Assembly (NCBI GenBank): GCA_016795105.1
Contig: JAEUIH010000019.1
Span: 40,082 to 104,081 of the forward strand
Direction of reading: 5' to 3'
DNA from: Planctomyces sp.
Lineage (GTDB): Bacteria; Planctomycetota; Planctomycetia; Planctomycetales; Planctomycetaceae
Length of the DNA: 64,000 nucleotides
Under the pieces are notes generated by a model that ran no database searches, had not been told where the DNA came from, and saw only the letters and a list, made by a program, of their open reading frames with translations. The position numbers and the translations under genes were made by a program. This document shows, one piece after another, positions 38,601 through 46,895 of the stretch. Positions within the stretch are counted from its first letter, which is position 1. Each line of letters opens with the position of its first letter.

Positions 38601-38921
38601 ACGGTCGATATACAGATCCGTACCCCAGGCGAACTCCACGTAAATGACAGAGATTCCGACGCCCGAAGAGCTGCGTACGACCTCAACACCGTTGGCACCG
38701 TTCATGGCGGTTTCCAGAGGAAACGTGATCAGCGATTCCACTTCCTCCGGGGCCATCCCGGGCGCTTCCGTCATGATGACAACTCGGGGACGGTTGAGGT
38801 CCGGGAATACGTCAATGGGCATTTGGATTGCCTTCCACGTTCCAAACGCCGTCAGGAACATTGCGAAGACAATCACCAGCAGTCGCTGTTGCAAAGCAAA
38901 TCGGATAATGGCATTTAACAT
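35646..38921 (-). CDS. CzcA/CusA-type heavy-metal RND efflux pump
   Basis: This 1091-residue protein is a full-length HME-RND inner-membrane pump. It starts MLNAIIRFALQQRLLVIVFAMFLTAFG and has the twelve-helix plan with two large periplasmic domains. The TM4 proton-relay segment GELVDDAIVDVENIFRRLREN has the paired Asp and Glu typical of CzcA-type divalent cation pumps. Around residues 290-315 (nt 37980-38060) an unusual Ser/Thr/Asn-rich segment contains two copies of the peptide SVSDRTN, encoded by short palindromic DNA repeats. The pump exports metal ions by proton antiport with the adaptor encoded upstream. No TolC-like outer membrane gene is in the cluster. Confidence 0.92.
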   Translation of the reverse strand: MLNAIIRFALQQRLLVIVFAMFLTAFGTWKAIQMPIDVFPDLNRPRVVIMTEAPGMAPEEVESLITFPLETAMNGANGVEVVRSSSGVGISVIYVEFAWGTDLYIDRQVVAERLQIVQDRLPPGVSPQLAPVSSIMGQIAMLAMWSDDPEVTPMELRTSADWVVRQRLLTIPGVSQVFTMGGDRKQFQVLVDPEAMLRYGVTLTQIEQAVVQTNENATGGYLDRQGPNELLVRSLGRIQSIEDLQNTVVTIREGRPVALAQVADVKEAAQVKRGDSTAFVRRDSKLSADGTTTESVSDRTNNASVSDRTNTTSVADQWSGGPAVVLTVNKQPGADTRRVTDAILKAVEELSPSLPSGTRISPVYSQKTFIDRAIHNVVDALRDGGILVVIILFLFLFNVRTTFITLTAIPLSLVMTAIVFSVFGISINTMTLGGLAVAIGELVDDAIVDVENIFRRLRENRKLSQPLPPLLVVFRASTEVRNSIVYSTMIVVLVFIPLFALDGMEGKLFVPLGLAYIVSILASLIVSLTVTPVLSYWLLGNQTSHEEKDGFILRSLKWVANRVIRFSLHYPVLNLVVTLAMVAVAALSVFQLDKDFLPPFNEGTIQLNVVLPPGTSLSTSNQINQTVEASLKDIPDIMRFARRTGRAELDEHAEGVNMSEYLIEMDPASTRTREEQLAEIRESMDQIPGIVTAVEQPISHLISHMLSGVKAQIGIKLYGDDLDLLRQKAEAMKAEIELVPGVRDLMLEPQVIIPQLRIELDRPKLLLYGLTVENVNNLIETAMNGKAVSEILSEQRTFDLVVRMDDDYREDIDALRRLAVELPEGGTIPLSEVAYIYESGGPNTVNRDNVRRRVVIQCNVADRGVVDVVADVQRIIQPVVASLPDGYFVEYGGQFQSQQSASRRILLLFAVSLLGVFLVLFSMFKSVNLSLQVMAALPMAFIGSVAALVITDQTLTIAAMVGFISLGGIASRNGILLLNHYLHLVRYEGEEFGPEMIVRAGLERLAPVLMTALTAAIGLVPLVLAADEPGKEILYPVATVILGGVISSTLLDFFVHPALFWLFGRKAAEHVVREASENIILEEEKPVAVVC
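37995..38040. repeat. Two short palindromic repeats inside the pump gene
   Basis: The sequence TTCGGTCGGAGACCGA occurs twice about 27 nt apart. Each is a palindrome (TCGGTC-GGA-GACCGA). They encode SVSDRTN-type peptides in the CzcA-like protein without breaking the frame, in a loop otherwise absent from the family. This looks like in-frame insertion of a dispersed REP-like element. Confidence 0.65.
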
Positions 38922-39015
38922 GATGGCCTCAGATGAGTCAGGGATTCAGGTCGGACGACAAGCTGTTGGAGTCACACTCAATTCACAACGCCACTTCTTT
39001 CGTGGAGTTGTCTTC

Positions 39016-40542
39016 TCAGTGTGAGTGACCTGCGTGCGGGTCGGCGCCAGCACCTGACTTGTTCTTGAGTGCCATCTGCATCTGATGTGCAGAACGAAGA
39101 GCGATCACGTCACCCGGAAAGATTGCTCCGTCATTTGCAATAACGGCGAATCGCTGATCGCGATGTTTGACGTGAACGGCTAGTCGATCGAAGTGACCTC
39201 CATTCTGTTGAAACACATACCAGTCGGCGCCTTCCCGAATCACAGCATCGACGGGAACAACGATCTGATCGGGCCATTCTTCGACCGGGACCTGAAGCTG
39301 AAGTCTCTGTCCGGGGCGGTACTTCCACGAAACGAAACGCTGTCCCTGCGAGTTCTTTACATCGCGGGTTTTTGTATTCGGAAGATCGACGAAGAAAGAC
39401 AGAGAGCGGGAATTCAGGTCGACTTCGGTGTCGATGTAGACAAGCGGCAAATCTGAAACGATCTGATCACCATCCGAACCCGGGAACACGGCCGTAATCG
39501 TCCACTGTTTGTCAATCGCCTGAGTAATCGCTGGGCCGTCCTGCTCAAAGGCGTGCCCTTCAATGAAGAGATTTTCAAGGTCAGAGACAACGCACAGTTT
39601 GTCACCGGCAGCAACCGCCTGCCCCTTGCGAACGGCAAGTTCGCCGACAATCAATGGATTTGTATCGGCGTGTGCTTCGTCGATCTGGTGATACGAGACA
39701 GGAATCACTGTCTCGCCACTCAGTTTCAGTTCTTCTTCGTGATCATGTTCATCGGTTTCCGGAGCGACGACGAGCAGGCTGCGAAGAAGTCGTTTCTCCT
39801 GAGCAATCTCATCGATTTGTCGATCCGAAAGGCCGTGCAGTTTGAGTGCTTCACGCTGGGCTCGGATGTTAGCCTCCAGTTTGTCGCGGGAGTATTTGCG
39901 ATCCAGCAGCGTTCTCGCAGAGATTGCACCACTTTCGGATATGGCCTCAAGCCGAGTAATCTCAAGCTTCTCGACATCCAGTTCACCGAGCGTCCTGAGG
40001 AATTCGGTTTGAGCGGTCACAAGTTCTTCATGAGTGAGGCGAATCTCAAAGAGCAGAGTTCCTGGTGTGACAGCTTCCCCGGCAACCGCATGCACGTGGG
40101 TCACAACTCCGGTGAGTGGCGTCGAGACCTCAACTTCTGTTCTTCCTGGGCGTCCAGCAACAATTGCGGGTACAGTAATCGTTTTTCGATACGTTGAAAG
40201 TCGGACCGGCTGAAGATATTCGGGGGTCAAGCCGAGATTCCTGCGAGCCGCAGCGGAAAGTTCCAGCGAAGACCCTTCATCGTGCGCTTTATGCGCATGT
40301 CCCTCATGCTCATCATCTGCATGGTTTCCTTCGCCGGCATCGTCATCATGACCGTCTACTGATACCATCGCAGACTCGGTTGCCCTGCCGAATGCAGAGT
40401 TTGTCCATTGCCGGAGTGCGGGCCACCAGAAAATTGCTGCAGCAGCACCGGCTGAAACGGAGACGGCAAGTATGAGTTTTATCACAAAGCTCGAACGAGG
40501 CACTGGATTCCTGGAAGTCATTGGGGCACCCGGATCATTCAC
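39016..40542 (-). CDS. RND efflux periplasmic adaptor (CusB/CzcB-like)
   Basis: This 508-residue membrane fusion protein has one N-terminal membrane anchor (about 20-40). A His/Asp/Glu-rich segment (about 62-90) follows, which may bind metal. The body is the lipoyl/hairpin/beta-barrel plan of HlyD-type adaptors: VEVSTPLTGVVTHVHAVAGEAVTPGTLLFEI, a helical hairpin about 160-240, and returning lipoyl strand PLIVGELAVRKGQAVAAGDKLCVVSDLENLFIEGHAFEQD. The C-terminus ends DPHAGHSH. It is encoded 94 nt upstream of the pump gene on the same strand and should connect it to an outer membrane channel. Confidence 0.92.
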   Translation of the reverse strand: MNDPGAPMTSRNPVPRSSFVIKLILAVSVSAGAAAAIFWWPALRQWTNSAFGRATESAMVSVDGHDDDAGEGNHADDEHEGHAHKAHDEGSSLELSAAARRNLGLTPEYLQPVRLSTYRKTITVPAIVAGRPGRTEVEVSTPLTGVVTHVHAVAGEAVTPGTLLFEIRLTHEELVTAQTEFLRTLGELDVEKLEITRLEAISESGAISARTLLDRKYSRDKLEANIRAQREALKLHGLSDRQIDEIAQEKRLLRSLLVVAPETDEHDHEEELKLSGETVIPVSYHQIDEAHADTNPLIVGELAVRKGQAVAAGDKLCVVSDLENLFIEGHAFEQDGPAITQAIDKQWTITAVFPGSDGDQIVSDLPLVYIDTEVDLNSRSLSFFVDLPNTKTRDVKNSQGQRFVSWKYRPGQRLQLQVPVEEWPDQIVVPVDAVIREGADWYVFQQNGGHFDRLAVHVKHRDQRFAVIANDGAIFPGDVIALRSAHQMQMALKNKSGAGADPHAGHSH

Positions 40543-40613
40543 GGAGAGATGGAATTCACTGTTGAGAAGTCAGCACAGCAAACGCGTACAGAACCAAGGT
40601 TCTGCCGAGCTGA

Positions 40614-41096
40614 CTAGACCTGCCAGGAACTCAACCGGGCGCGCATTTGAGGCGCCCGAACGCAGAGAGCATCTGCGAACCGGATGGATGACCCTCTGGA
40701 ATGCTGTTCAGTGACTTCATCAGAAGTCATGAACATACAGTCCACTGCAAAGAGGGGCAGAAGTGACGGAAGCGACTTGGTTGTTACAGATCGATCAGTT
40801 GCATACCAGCAGTGGTTATCTGCGCAACTCTCGGGAGTACAGTCCTCGGGGGGACAGCCTGCATCAGGATCACCGTTATGGGAAGTAGGGTGGTGATCGA
40901 GCGGACTGAAATCTCCGGAACGTGCATGATGATGAGCACAGCAGGTACTGGTATTTGCCAGGGGTCGAGCAAGCTGGTCGGAATGCTGGTGCACAGCACA
41001 CTGTGTCTCCGTGTGATCATGATGAGTACAACACCCCAGGACAACGTGGACCACGAAGGTCAGAGTTGTGAGGATGTTGATGATCATGCGTGTCAC
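40614..41096 (-). CDS. Cys/His-rich exported protein of the metal cluster
   Basis: This 160-residue protein begins with a hydrophobic export signal (MTRMIINILTTLTFVVHVVLGCC). The mature protein is crowded with potential metal ligands: CCTHHDH, CAVHQH, CCAHHHAR, CPPEDCTPESCADNHCW. It lies 71 nt upstream of the adaptor gene on the same strand and is probably the first gene of the efflux operon. No known domain is recognised. A periplasmic metal-sensing or metal-buffering role is inferred from composition and location. Confidence 0.7.
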   Translation of the reverse strand: MTRMIINILTTLTFVVHVVLGCCTHHDHTETQCAVHQHSDQLARPLANTSTCCAHHHARSGDFSPLDHHPTSHNGDPDAGCPPEDCTPESCADNHCWYATDRSVTTKSLPSLLPLFAVDCMFMTSDEVTEQHSRGSSIRFADALCVRAPQMRARLSSWQV

Positions 41097-41251
41097 GGGA
41101 CGACCCTTGGGGAGATTTCAGTCTGCTCAGGCGGATGGGACCATTTTAGAGTTGCTATCGTCAATCCCAATATCGCGTTTTCGACAACCCTCTTGTGCCA
41201 TTTTGGCACGAAGTTCCGTTTTGACAATCGATGTTTTGTCGAACTGAGGAC

Positions 41252-41338
41252 GGATCGGACGGATCGGACAGATCAGACAGATCAGACAGATCAGACAGAT
41301 CAGACAGATCGGACAGATCAGACAGATCAGACAGATCG
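41252..41338. repeat. 9-bp minisatellite (GACAGATCA) at the end of the amino-acid-kinase-like gene
   Basis: About nine to ten tandem copies of GACAGATCA with GGACGGATC variants run from 41252 to 41338. The stop codon of the minus-strand kinase-like gene (41327-41329) falls in the first unit as that gene is read. The 9-bp period means copy-number changes keep frame. The interval from the repeat to 41096 holds no other gene. Confidence 0.9.
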
Positions 41339-41956
41339 CAGATTAATCCAGCGGAGGAAATTTGGGTGCAGCTCAAAACTGAGGAGACCTGGGTCGAGTT
41401 GGCCTGCATTCACCGCATCTTCGATGGTTTCACCGACTGGATCGCAGGACTTTAGAAACCAGACATTTAAAGCGTTGAGTCTTATTGCGATCCAGACGGC
41501 GATGGAGTCGCTGGTGATTGACCAGTTTGCTGGAAGGCAACGTAAGGGGCTAAGTGGAAGATTGGGGATTGCCGGGGGGAGTCCGAGTTCTTCTGACTGG
41601 AGAAACGGAGTTGCGTCGACGACGGCGACCTGCGGGGGCTGTTCACGAAAGATGGACGTCAGAGAGCCTCGGTTCTCTGCGATACAAAAGCCGGCTGCAT
41701 CGCTGAACCAGGCATGTGCGTTGCGAGACATGGCATCAATGGCGGACCAGTGAGCTGTCACATCGTCGAAGTGATCCACTTTCTGACGAAGACGAACTTC
41801 ATCTGCAGCGGCACCACCACCAATCACCAGCAGGCATCGCTGGAGATTCTGGTGATGAATCAGGGCAAGAATCCGCGAACTGAGATCTGGCAGGTCGAGC
41901 AGACTTCCGCCGACTTTCAGGACATGCTGAACATCGGCAGAAGCAGAATCCGTCAT
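41327..41956 (-). CDS. Amino acid kinase family protein (MfnE-like?)
   Basis: Started at ATG 41956 (209 residues), 7 nt after the hisG stop; an upstream ATG 41998 would overlap hisG. The N-terminus VLKVGGSLLDLPDL and the glycine loop LLVIGGGAAADEVR identify the amino acid kinase fold, followed by the ITSDSIAVWIAIRLNA nucleotide-site helix. The AHWSAIDAM stretch resembles the short kinases annotated in C1-metabolism gene clusters, related to archaeal MfnE (aminomethylfuran phosphate kinase). Planctomycetes carry methanopterin/methanofuran-linked C1 genes, so that role is plausible but not proven. The protein ends inside a 9-bp minisatellite. Confidence 0.65.
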   Translation of the reverse strand: MTDSASADVQHVLKVGGSLLDLPDLSSRILALIHHQNLQRCLLVIGGGAAADEVRLRQKVDHFDDVTAHWSAIDAMSRNAHAWFSDAAGFCIAENRGSLTSIFREQPPQVAVVDATPFLQSEELGLPPAIPNLPLSPLRCLPANWSITSDSIAVWIAIRLNALNVWFLKSCDPVGETIEDAVNAGQLDPGLLSFELHPNFLRWINLRSV

Positions 41957-41963
41957 CAGCAGG

Positions 41964-42842
41964 TTACTCGATGATCTTGCTGATGGGGTATTCGACAATC
42001 CCTTTGGCTCCTGCGGCCTTCAGCTGAGGAATGGTTTTGCGGACGATGTTTTCATCAACAATTGTGTTCACTGCCACCCAGGTCTTGTCTGAGAGGTGTG
42101 ACACTGTTGGGGTTTGAAGCGCTGGGAGGATTCGAATCACATCATCCAGCTGATCTTTATGAACATTCATCATCAGTCCAACTTTCCCTTCGGCCTGAAG
42201 ACAGGACTGGAGCATCAGAGCGATGTTGTCAATTTTATTGCGAGTCCAGACATCCGAGTAGGCCGTTCGATTCGCAATCAGGCGTGTTGTGCTTTGCAGG
42301 ACTTCGTCGAGAATTCGGAGATTATTTGCTCGGAGTGAGCTGCCTGTTTCTGTGACTTCCACAATCGCATCGGCAAGTCTTGGCGGTTTGACCTCCGTTG
42401 CACCCCAGGAGAACTCGACGTCCGCTGTCACGCCGTGTTGAGCAAGGTAGCGAGTTGTGAGCCCAACGGCTTCTGTGGCAATTCGTTTGCCCTGAAGATC
42501 CTGAACGGAGCGAATTGGAGAATCTTCCGGGACGCACAAGACCCATCGAACAGGTCGTCGGCTGACTTTAGAGAACACCAGTTCGCAGACTTCATGGACA
42601 TCTGCGTTTGTTTCCATCACCCAGTCGCGGCCAGTGATGCCCGCATCGAGGATTCCATTTTCGACGTATCGAGCCATCTCCTGGGCGCGAATCAGCATGC
42701 ATTCAATTTCATCGTCGTCGACGGTGGGGAAGTACGAGCGAGAAGCGAATTTGATGTTGTAACCGGCTCGGCTGAAAAGAGCCGCGGTGGCTTCCTGGAG
42801 GCTACCGGCCGGGATACCGAGCTTAAGAACGCGATCTGGCAT
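41964..42842 (-). CDS. hisG: ATP phosphoribosyltransferase, long form
   Basis: This 292-residue enzyme catalyses the first step of histidine synthesis, joining ATP and PRPP. The N-terminus [23 protein letters not shown] and [18 protein letters not shown] are typical. The segment [31 protein letters not shown] is the PRPP-binding region. The C-terminal 75 residues ([28 protein letters not shown]...) form the regulatory His-binding domain of the long, HisZ-independent form, so feedback inhibition is expected. It follows hisI by 3 nt and precedes the kinase-like gene by 7 nt; the three form an operon. Confidence 0.97.
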   Translation of the reverse strand: MPDRVLKLGIPAGSLQEATAALFSRAGYNIKFASRSYFPTVDDDEIECMLIRAQEMARYVENGILDAGITGRDWVMETNADVHEVCELVFSKVSRRPVRWVLCVPEDSPIRSVQDLQGKRIATEAVGLTTRYLAQHGVTADVEFSWGATEVKPPRLADAIVEVTETGSSLRANNLRILDEVLQSTTRLIANRTAYSDVWTRNKIDNIALMLQSCLQAEGKVGLMMNVHKDQLDDVIRILPALQTPTVSHLSDKTWVAVNTIVDENIVRKTIPQLKAAGAKGIVEYPISKIIE

Positions 42843-42845
42843 GGA

Positions 42846-43238
42846 TCAGGACTTCCTGTACACTTCTTTAGGGTCAAAAACACGATCGCCTTCGACAGTT
42901 ACACTGCGTGTTGAAGGGTCAACGCGTCGAAAGAAACAGCTGCGGAAACCCTCGTGGCATGCAGCACCACCAATCTGGTGGACCTTAACGAGCAGGGTAT
43001 CCGCATCACAGTCGAAGTAGAGGGCTTTCAGTTCCTGAACGTTGCCGCTTTCTTCGCCTTTGCGCCACAATTTTTTGCGGCTGCGACTGTAGTAGACGAC
43101 TTTGCCAGTTCGAAGGGTCTCTTCGTAGGCTTCCTGATTCATCCATGCCATCATCAGGACATCGCCATTTTCGGCGTCCTGAGCGATCACAGGGATCAGT
43201 TCTGCCCTGGAAAAATCCGGACCTGTTGTTTCCAGCAT
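42846..43238 (-). CDS. hisI: Phosphoribosyl-AMP cyclohydrolase
   Basis: The start at ATG 43238 gives a 130-residue, family-sized protein; upstream residues in the frame have no homology. The signature stretch [42 protein letters not shown] is intact. Metal ligands are present in FDCDADTLL and in [14 protein letters not shown]. The enzyme opens the purine ring of PR-AMP in step three of histidine biosynthesis. No fused HisE pyrophosphatase domain is present, so that activity is encoded elsewhere. It is the first gene of the hisI-hisG-kinase group. Confidence 0.95.
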   Translation of the reverse strand: MLETTGPDFSRAELIPVIAQDAENGDVLMMAWMNQEAYEETLRTGKVVYYSRSRKKLWRKGEESGNVQELKALYFDCDADTLLVKVHQIGGAACHEGFRSCFFRRVDPSTRSVTVEGDRVFDPKEVYRKS

Positions 43239-43393
43239 GAGCGTAAAAACCAAAATTTCATAGGAAAACAAGGAGCGCACGCCCCTTTTGCAGGGGTAGG
43301 CTATCAGCGAATGAATCAAGTCTCCAGCAGACACTCAATCCTCGCCGGATGTTGCACGAAATTCTCGCAAAATATAAGAATTTCCCGCAAAGT

Positions 43394-44470
43394 TCAGAGC
43401 TTTAGCCAGCCTTTTCTCCAGAACCATGTGACGAGAGACGCGGCAACGGTGGCCATCACGAAAATGACTGTCGGATAACCGAACACCCATTGCAGTTCCG
43501 GCATGTAATGAAAGTTCATGCCATAGAATCCGGCGATGAAACTGAGTGGCATAAACAGGGTCGCGATGATTGTCAGGGTCTTCATGACTTCATTGCTGCG
43601 ATATGAGATCTCTGCAAGATGAAAGTCGCGGAGGTCAGCGCAGAGTTCGCGGTAAGTTTCAATGACATCAATGATCTGAACCGTGTGGTCGTAACAGTCT
43701 CGCAGGTAGGTTCGAGTCGAATCTGAAATGAGCTCGCAGTCATCCCTCATCATGGATGCGAGGGCGTCACGCTGAGGCCAGATGGTCTTGCGAAGCAGCA
43801 GCAGATCGCTGCGAAGAGAGCGGATTTCATGTCGCTGTCCATCAGTTCCCTGAAGCTCCAGCGATTCATCGACAGCATTGAGACGGTTCCCAATTTCTTC
43901 GATGACCGGGAAGTAGTTGTCGGTGACCAGGTCGAGGAGTGCGTATCCCAGGTAATCGGCCGGGAGTTCTCTCATCCGGCCTCCATGTCTGAGGATTCGA
44001 TCACGGACTGGGCCGAAGGGATTATTGTTCTCCGAGATCGAAATTACAAAACCACGACCAATGAACAGGCTGACCTGTTCGGTGTTGAGGTGAGTGTCTT
44101 CGCGATAAACGGGGACTCGAGCTACCACGAACAGGTGATTTCCGTAATCTTCTGCCTTGCATCGCTGGTGCGTGTTAATGACGTCTTCGAGAGCGAGCGG
44201 ATGGATGCCAAATTCGGAGGCGAGGCGTTCAAGGACTGCCGGGCTCGGCTGGCCGTGAATCTGCAGCCACGTTGTCCACTTATCTGTCTGAGGAGCTCGA
44301 ATGGCGAGGAAATCAGGCAACTGTTCTTCAATGACCTCCTCTTTCGTGTACTGCAGGCGGATGATTTGAAAGGCAGCATCCTGTGCGGGCGCCGAAATTG
44401 TTCCTGGAACGGCACCAACGCCGGTAGAACGCTGAAATCCTTTCAGGATTGTTTTTTTTCGGCGAGCCAT
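43394..44470 (-). CDS. corA: CorA-type magnesium/cobalt channel
   Basis: This protein of about 358 residues has a long cytoplasmic domain and two C-terminal membrane helices. The pore signature GMNFHYMPEL (GMN motif) follows the first helix, LFMPLSFIAGFYGMN. The second helix is GYPTVIFVMATVAASLVTWFW, followed by a short basic tail RKGWLKL. A long helix with RHEIRSLRSDLLLLRKTIWPQRD precedes the pore. The start is ATG 44470 (MARRKK); ATG 44476 two codons upstream is possible. CorA forms a pentameric Mg channel gated by cytoplasmic Mg. The gene is separate from the his operon (156-nt gap). Confidence 0.93.
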   Translation of the reverse strand: MARRKKTILKGFQRSTGVGAVPGTISAPAQDAAFQIIRLQYTKEEVIEEQLPDFLAIRAPQTDKWTTWLQIHGQPSPAVLERLASEFGIHPLALEDVINTHQRCKAEDYGNHLFVVARVPVYREDTHLNTEQVSLFIGRGFVISISENNNPFGPVRDRILRHGGRMRELPADYLGYALLDLVTDNYFPVIEEIGNRLNAVDESLELQGTDGQRHEIRSLRSDLLLLRKTIWPQRDALASMMRDDCELISDSTRTYLRDCYDHTVQIIDVIETYRELCADLRDFHLAEISYRSNEVMKTLTIIATLFMPLSFIAGFYGMNFHYMPELQWVFGYPTVIFVMATVAASLVTWFWRKGWLKL

Positions 44471-44667
44471 GATCAATCGAACTCCTTACCGCACATGGAA
44501 TGCGGGATACCGTGCTGATCGTGAAGATTTCTCGGAAGTCAGCATAAACCGGCGATGAACATCAGAAAATTTGCGGATTCAGCGGTAATCTATGCGAGAC
44601 TTCGGACAAATTGATCTCCGGAGCGTGCATTTTTCCCGGGACGAAGTTTTCAGCAGGCTGGTGGGGT

Positions 44668-46083
44668 GTGATTTCGTTTGATCAGGGTGACCGCGATGTT
44701 CCTCGCGTTGTCATTTCCGGAATCGGACTTGTGTCCCCGCTCGGCTTTGATCGTGAAACAACATGGTCGAATCTGCTGGCATCGAAGTTGGCGATCCGGC
44801 AATTGGGATCGGGAGAAGTTGATCACTTCAGTGAATTGCAGCAGATTGCACAGCTGCGTCTGTTTGGTGCTCCAGTTGATCACTCCGAAGTCTTGACTCG
44901 TCTGGAGAGGCTCAGTGATCTGAGGCCTTCTGCGCCGTGCACAGTTTCTGGTAAGTTGCTGGACCCTGTGGTCGCCATGTCACTCCTGGCCTGCCATGAA
45001 GCTCTCCAGCAGGCGGGATTGCCACTCAACGTTGGGGAACACTACCGCACTGGTTGCACTTATGGAGCGAGCAAGGGAGGGCTGCGTTCCATTGAGCGGC
45101 TTCTGACGCCTTCCGAAGACGGCGTATCAATGGACGAGTCCCAGGAACGGCAACTGGGTGATATGTGGTGGTATTCGGCCCAGACAGATTCTGCAACTCG
45201 GGCAATGGCGGCAATGACAAAAGTCAAGGCGTTTATGGCATGCCCTGTGGCCGCCTGTGCCACAGGCCTGATCAGCATTCTTCAGGCCGCTCTGGCCATC
45301 CGATCCGGGCAGTGCGATGTTTGCATTGCCGGGAGTTCAGACGCAGCGATTCGAGCATCGGTGTTATCTTCTTTTCATCGATTGCGGGTCACATCGCGAC
45401 ATCCGGTGGCTGCCAGTGCCTGTCGTCCTTTTGATCGGGATCGAGATGGGTTTGCGATCGGTGAAGGTGCGGGCGTTCTGATTCTCGAGTCAGAATCTTC
45501 AGCGAGTCGACGCGGTGTTCGGCCTCTCGCAAGACTCTCCGCGGGAGGCTGGTTGTCGGACTCAACGGGGATGACACAGATAGACACCAGCGGATCGGTT
45601 GTGGCAGAGCTGTTGTCTCGCACACTGCAGGCGTTGTCGGACAAGCGACCGGTGGACTATGTCAATCTTCACGGAACGGGAACAGAGAGCAACGATCTGG
45701 CGGAAGGGCTTGGCATGAAGCATTGCTTTCAGAATGCAATCCCTCCCTGTTCAGGCTTCAAGGGGCAGATCGGGCATCTGTTGGGAGGAGCATCAAGTGT
45801 TGAAACAGGACTTACTATTCTGGCGATGAGAGATCAGGTGTTGCCTGCTTCAGCAAACCTGTTTGCCATGGATGAACGTTTGACTCTGCCGCTGGTGAGG
45901 GAGCATCAACGGGGTGTTTCGGTCGATCGGGTTATGAAACTTTCGCTGGGGTTCGGAGGACATGTCGCCTGTGCGGTCTTTGATCAGCCGCATGACAGCG
46001 ATTTGCCGCGTGATAGCAGCTATTGTGGAAGTCGTGCGAGCGCTTCTTCTGAGCCGGCCAGGAACAGGACGTCGCTGACCTGA
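44668..46083 (+). CDS. Stand-alone beta-ketoacyl synthase
   Basis: Using GTG 44668 (471 residues) the protein begins just before the typical [14 protein letters not shown] strand; an in-frame start at 44611 is possible. The active-site Cys is at about 197 in [14 protein letters not shown]. The two His are in [17 protein letters not shown] and [18 protein letters not shown], so the Cys-His-His triad of condensing enzymes is complete. It is FabF-like but with inserts in the first 180 residues. There is no acyl carrier protein or other fatty acid gene beside it, so it may serve a secondary or polyketide-like pathway. Its 3' end overlaps the convergent TrkA-like gene by 64 nt. Confidence 0.85.
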   Translation: MISFDQGDRDVPRVVISGIGLVSPLGFDRETTWSNLLASKLAIRQLGSGEVDHFSELQQIAQLRLFGAPVDHSEVLTRLERLSDLRPSAPCTVSGKLLDPVVAMSLLACHEALQQAGLPLNVGEHYRTGCTYGASKGGLRSIERLLTPSEDGVSMDESQERQLGDMWWYSAQTDSATRAMAAMTKVKAFMACPVAACATGLISILQAALAIRSGQCDVCIAGSSDAAIRASVLSSFHRLRVTSRHPVAASACRPFDRDRDGFAIGEGAGVLILESESSASRRGVRPLARLSAGGWLSDSTGMTQIDTSGSVVAELLSRTLQALSDKRPVDYVNLHGTGTESNDLAEGLGMKHCFQNAIPPCSGFKGQIGHLLGGASSVETGLTILAMRDQVLPASANLFAMDERLTLPLVREHQRGVSVDRVMKLSLGFGGHVACAVFDQPHDSDLPRDSSYCGSRASASSEPARNRTSLT

Positions 46084-46721
46084 ATTCGATCTTCCGGAAG
46101 AGGAACGCTGATCAATTTTGTTGACATGACACCATCCTGATTGTCATCCCGGGGCGCGCGCCCGGTTTCTCTCTGGATTGCAATCAGATTGACGGACCAT
46201 GCGGAGCGAAGGTCAATTTCCCGGATTGTTTTTCCGACGAACTTCGCAGGTGCTTCGAGTTCGACAACGGTAAAGCCTTCACCAAGAGTGATGTAATCGT
46301 TGACCCGTGGATGTGCGAGGCGACGACCGAGCATGTCTCCGGCATTTTGTTCAGGTTGAATGACTTCGTCGGCACCAATCTGACTGAAGATTTGTGCGTG
46401 AAACCTTGTTTGAGCTCGGCAGATCACCTGAGGGATTCCCAGGTTCTTCTTGCAAATGACGGTGGTGAGCAAAGCCGCTTCGAAGTTTTCCCCGATCGCA
46501 ACGACGCATGCATCGACCTGATCAACTTCCTGGCTTCGCAGAGCCAATTCATCCGTCGAATCCAGACGAACTGCCAGCGCCACTTCGTCGCTGATTTCCC
46601 GCACCAGTTCCGGATCGTTGTCGATGGCGATGACTTCAACGCCGTGCAGAGCGAGTCTGCGAGCCAGAGCAGTTCCAAATCGTCCAAGTCCAATCACCGC
46701 AATGCGACGATTCGATGCCAT
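46020..46721 (-). CDS. TrkA/KtrA-type potassium channel regulatory (RCK) protein
   Basis: This 233-residue protein has an N-terminal Rossmann RCK_N domain, [34 protein letters not shown] (GxGxxG plus acidic residue binding NAD(H) or ATP), and [32 protein letters not shown]. An RCK_C domain follows (about 140-220; [28 protein letters not shown]). Such proteins form cytoplasmic gating rings for Trk/Ktr K+ transporters. No membrane K+ subunit is in this window. The frame shows a 64-nt convergent overlap with the ketoacyl synthase gene. Confidence 0.92.
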   Translation of the reverse strand: MASNRRIAVIGLGRFGTALARRLALHGVEVIAIDNDPELVREISDEVALAVRLDSTDELALRSQEVDQVDACVVAIGENFEAALLTTVICKKNLGIPQVICRAQTRFHAQIFSQIGADEVIQPEQNAGDMLGRRLAHPRVNDYITLGEGFTVVELEAPAKFVGKTIREIDLRSAWSVNLIAIQRETGRAPRDDNQDGVMSTKLISVPLPEDRIQVSDVLFLAGSEEALARLPQ

Positions 46722-46895
46722 GTCGTGTGCCGATTAACAGTTTGAAAGAAGCCGGAAATGACTCCGAGTGAAGTAGTTGTCGCGAGTGCCTTGCGAACAC
46801 CGACGATTCAGGACATCTTATACAAGTATGAGAATCGGCTGCGAGTCACAAAATGGGTGTCGTGCCGGTTTTCTCCTGTTGAAAGTGGTGCTGCG

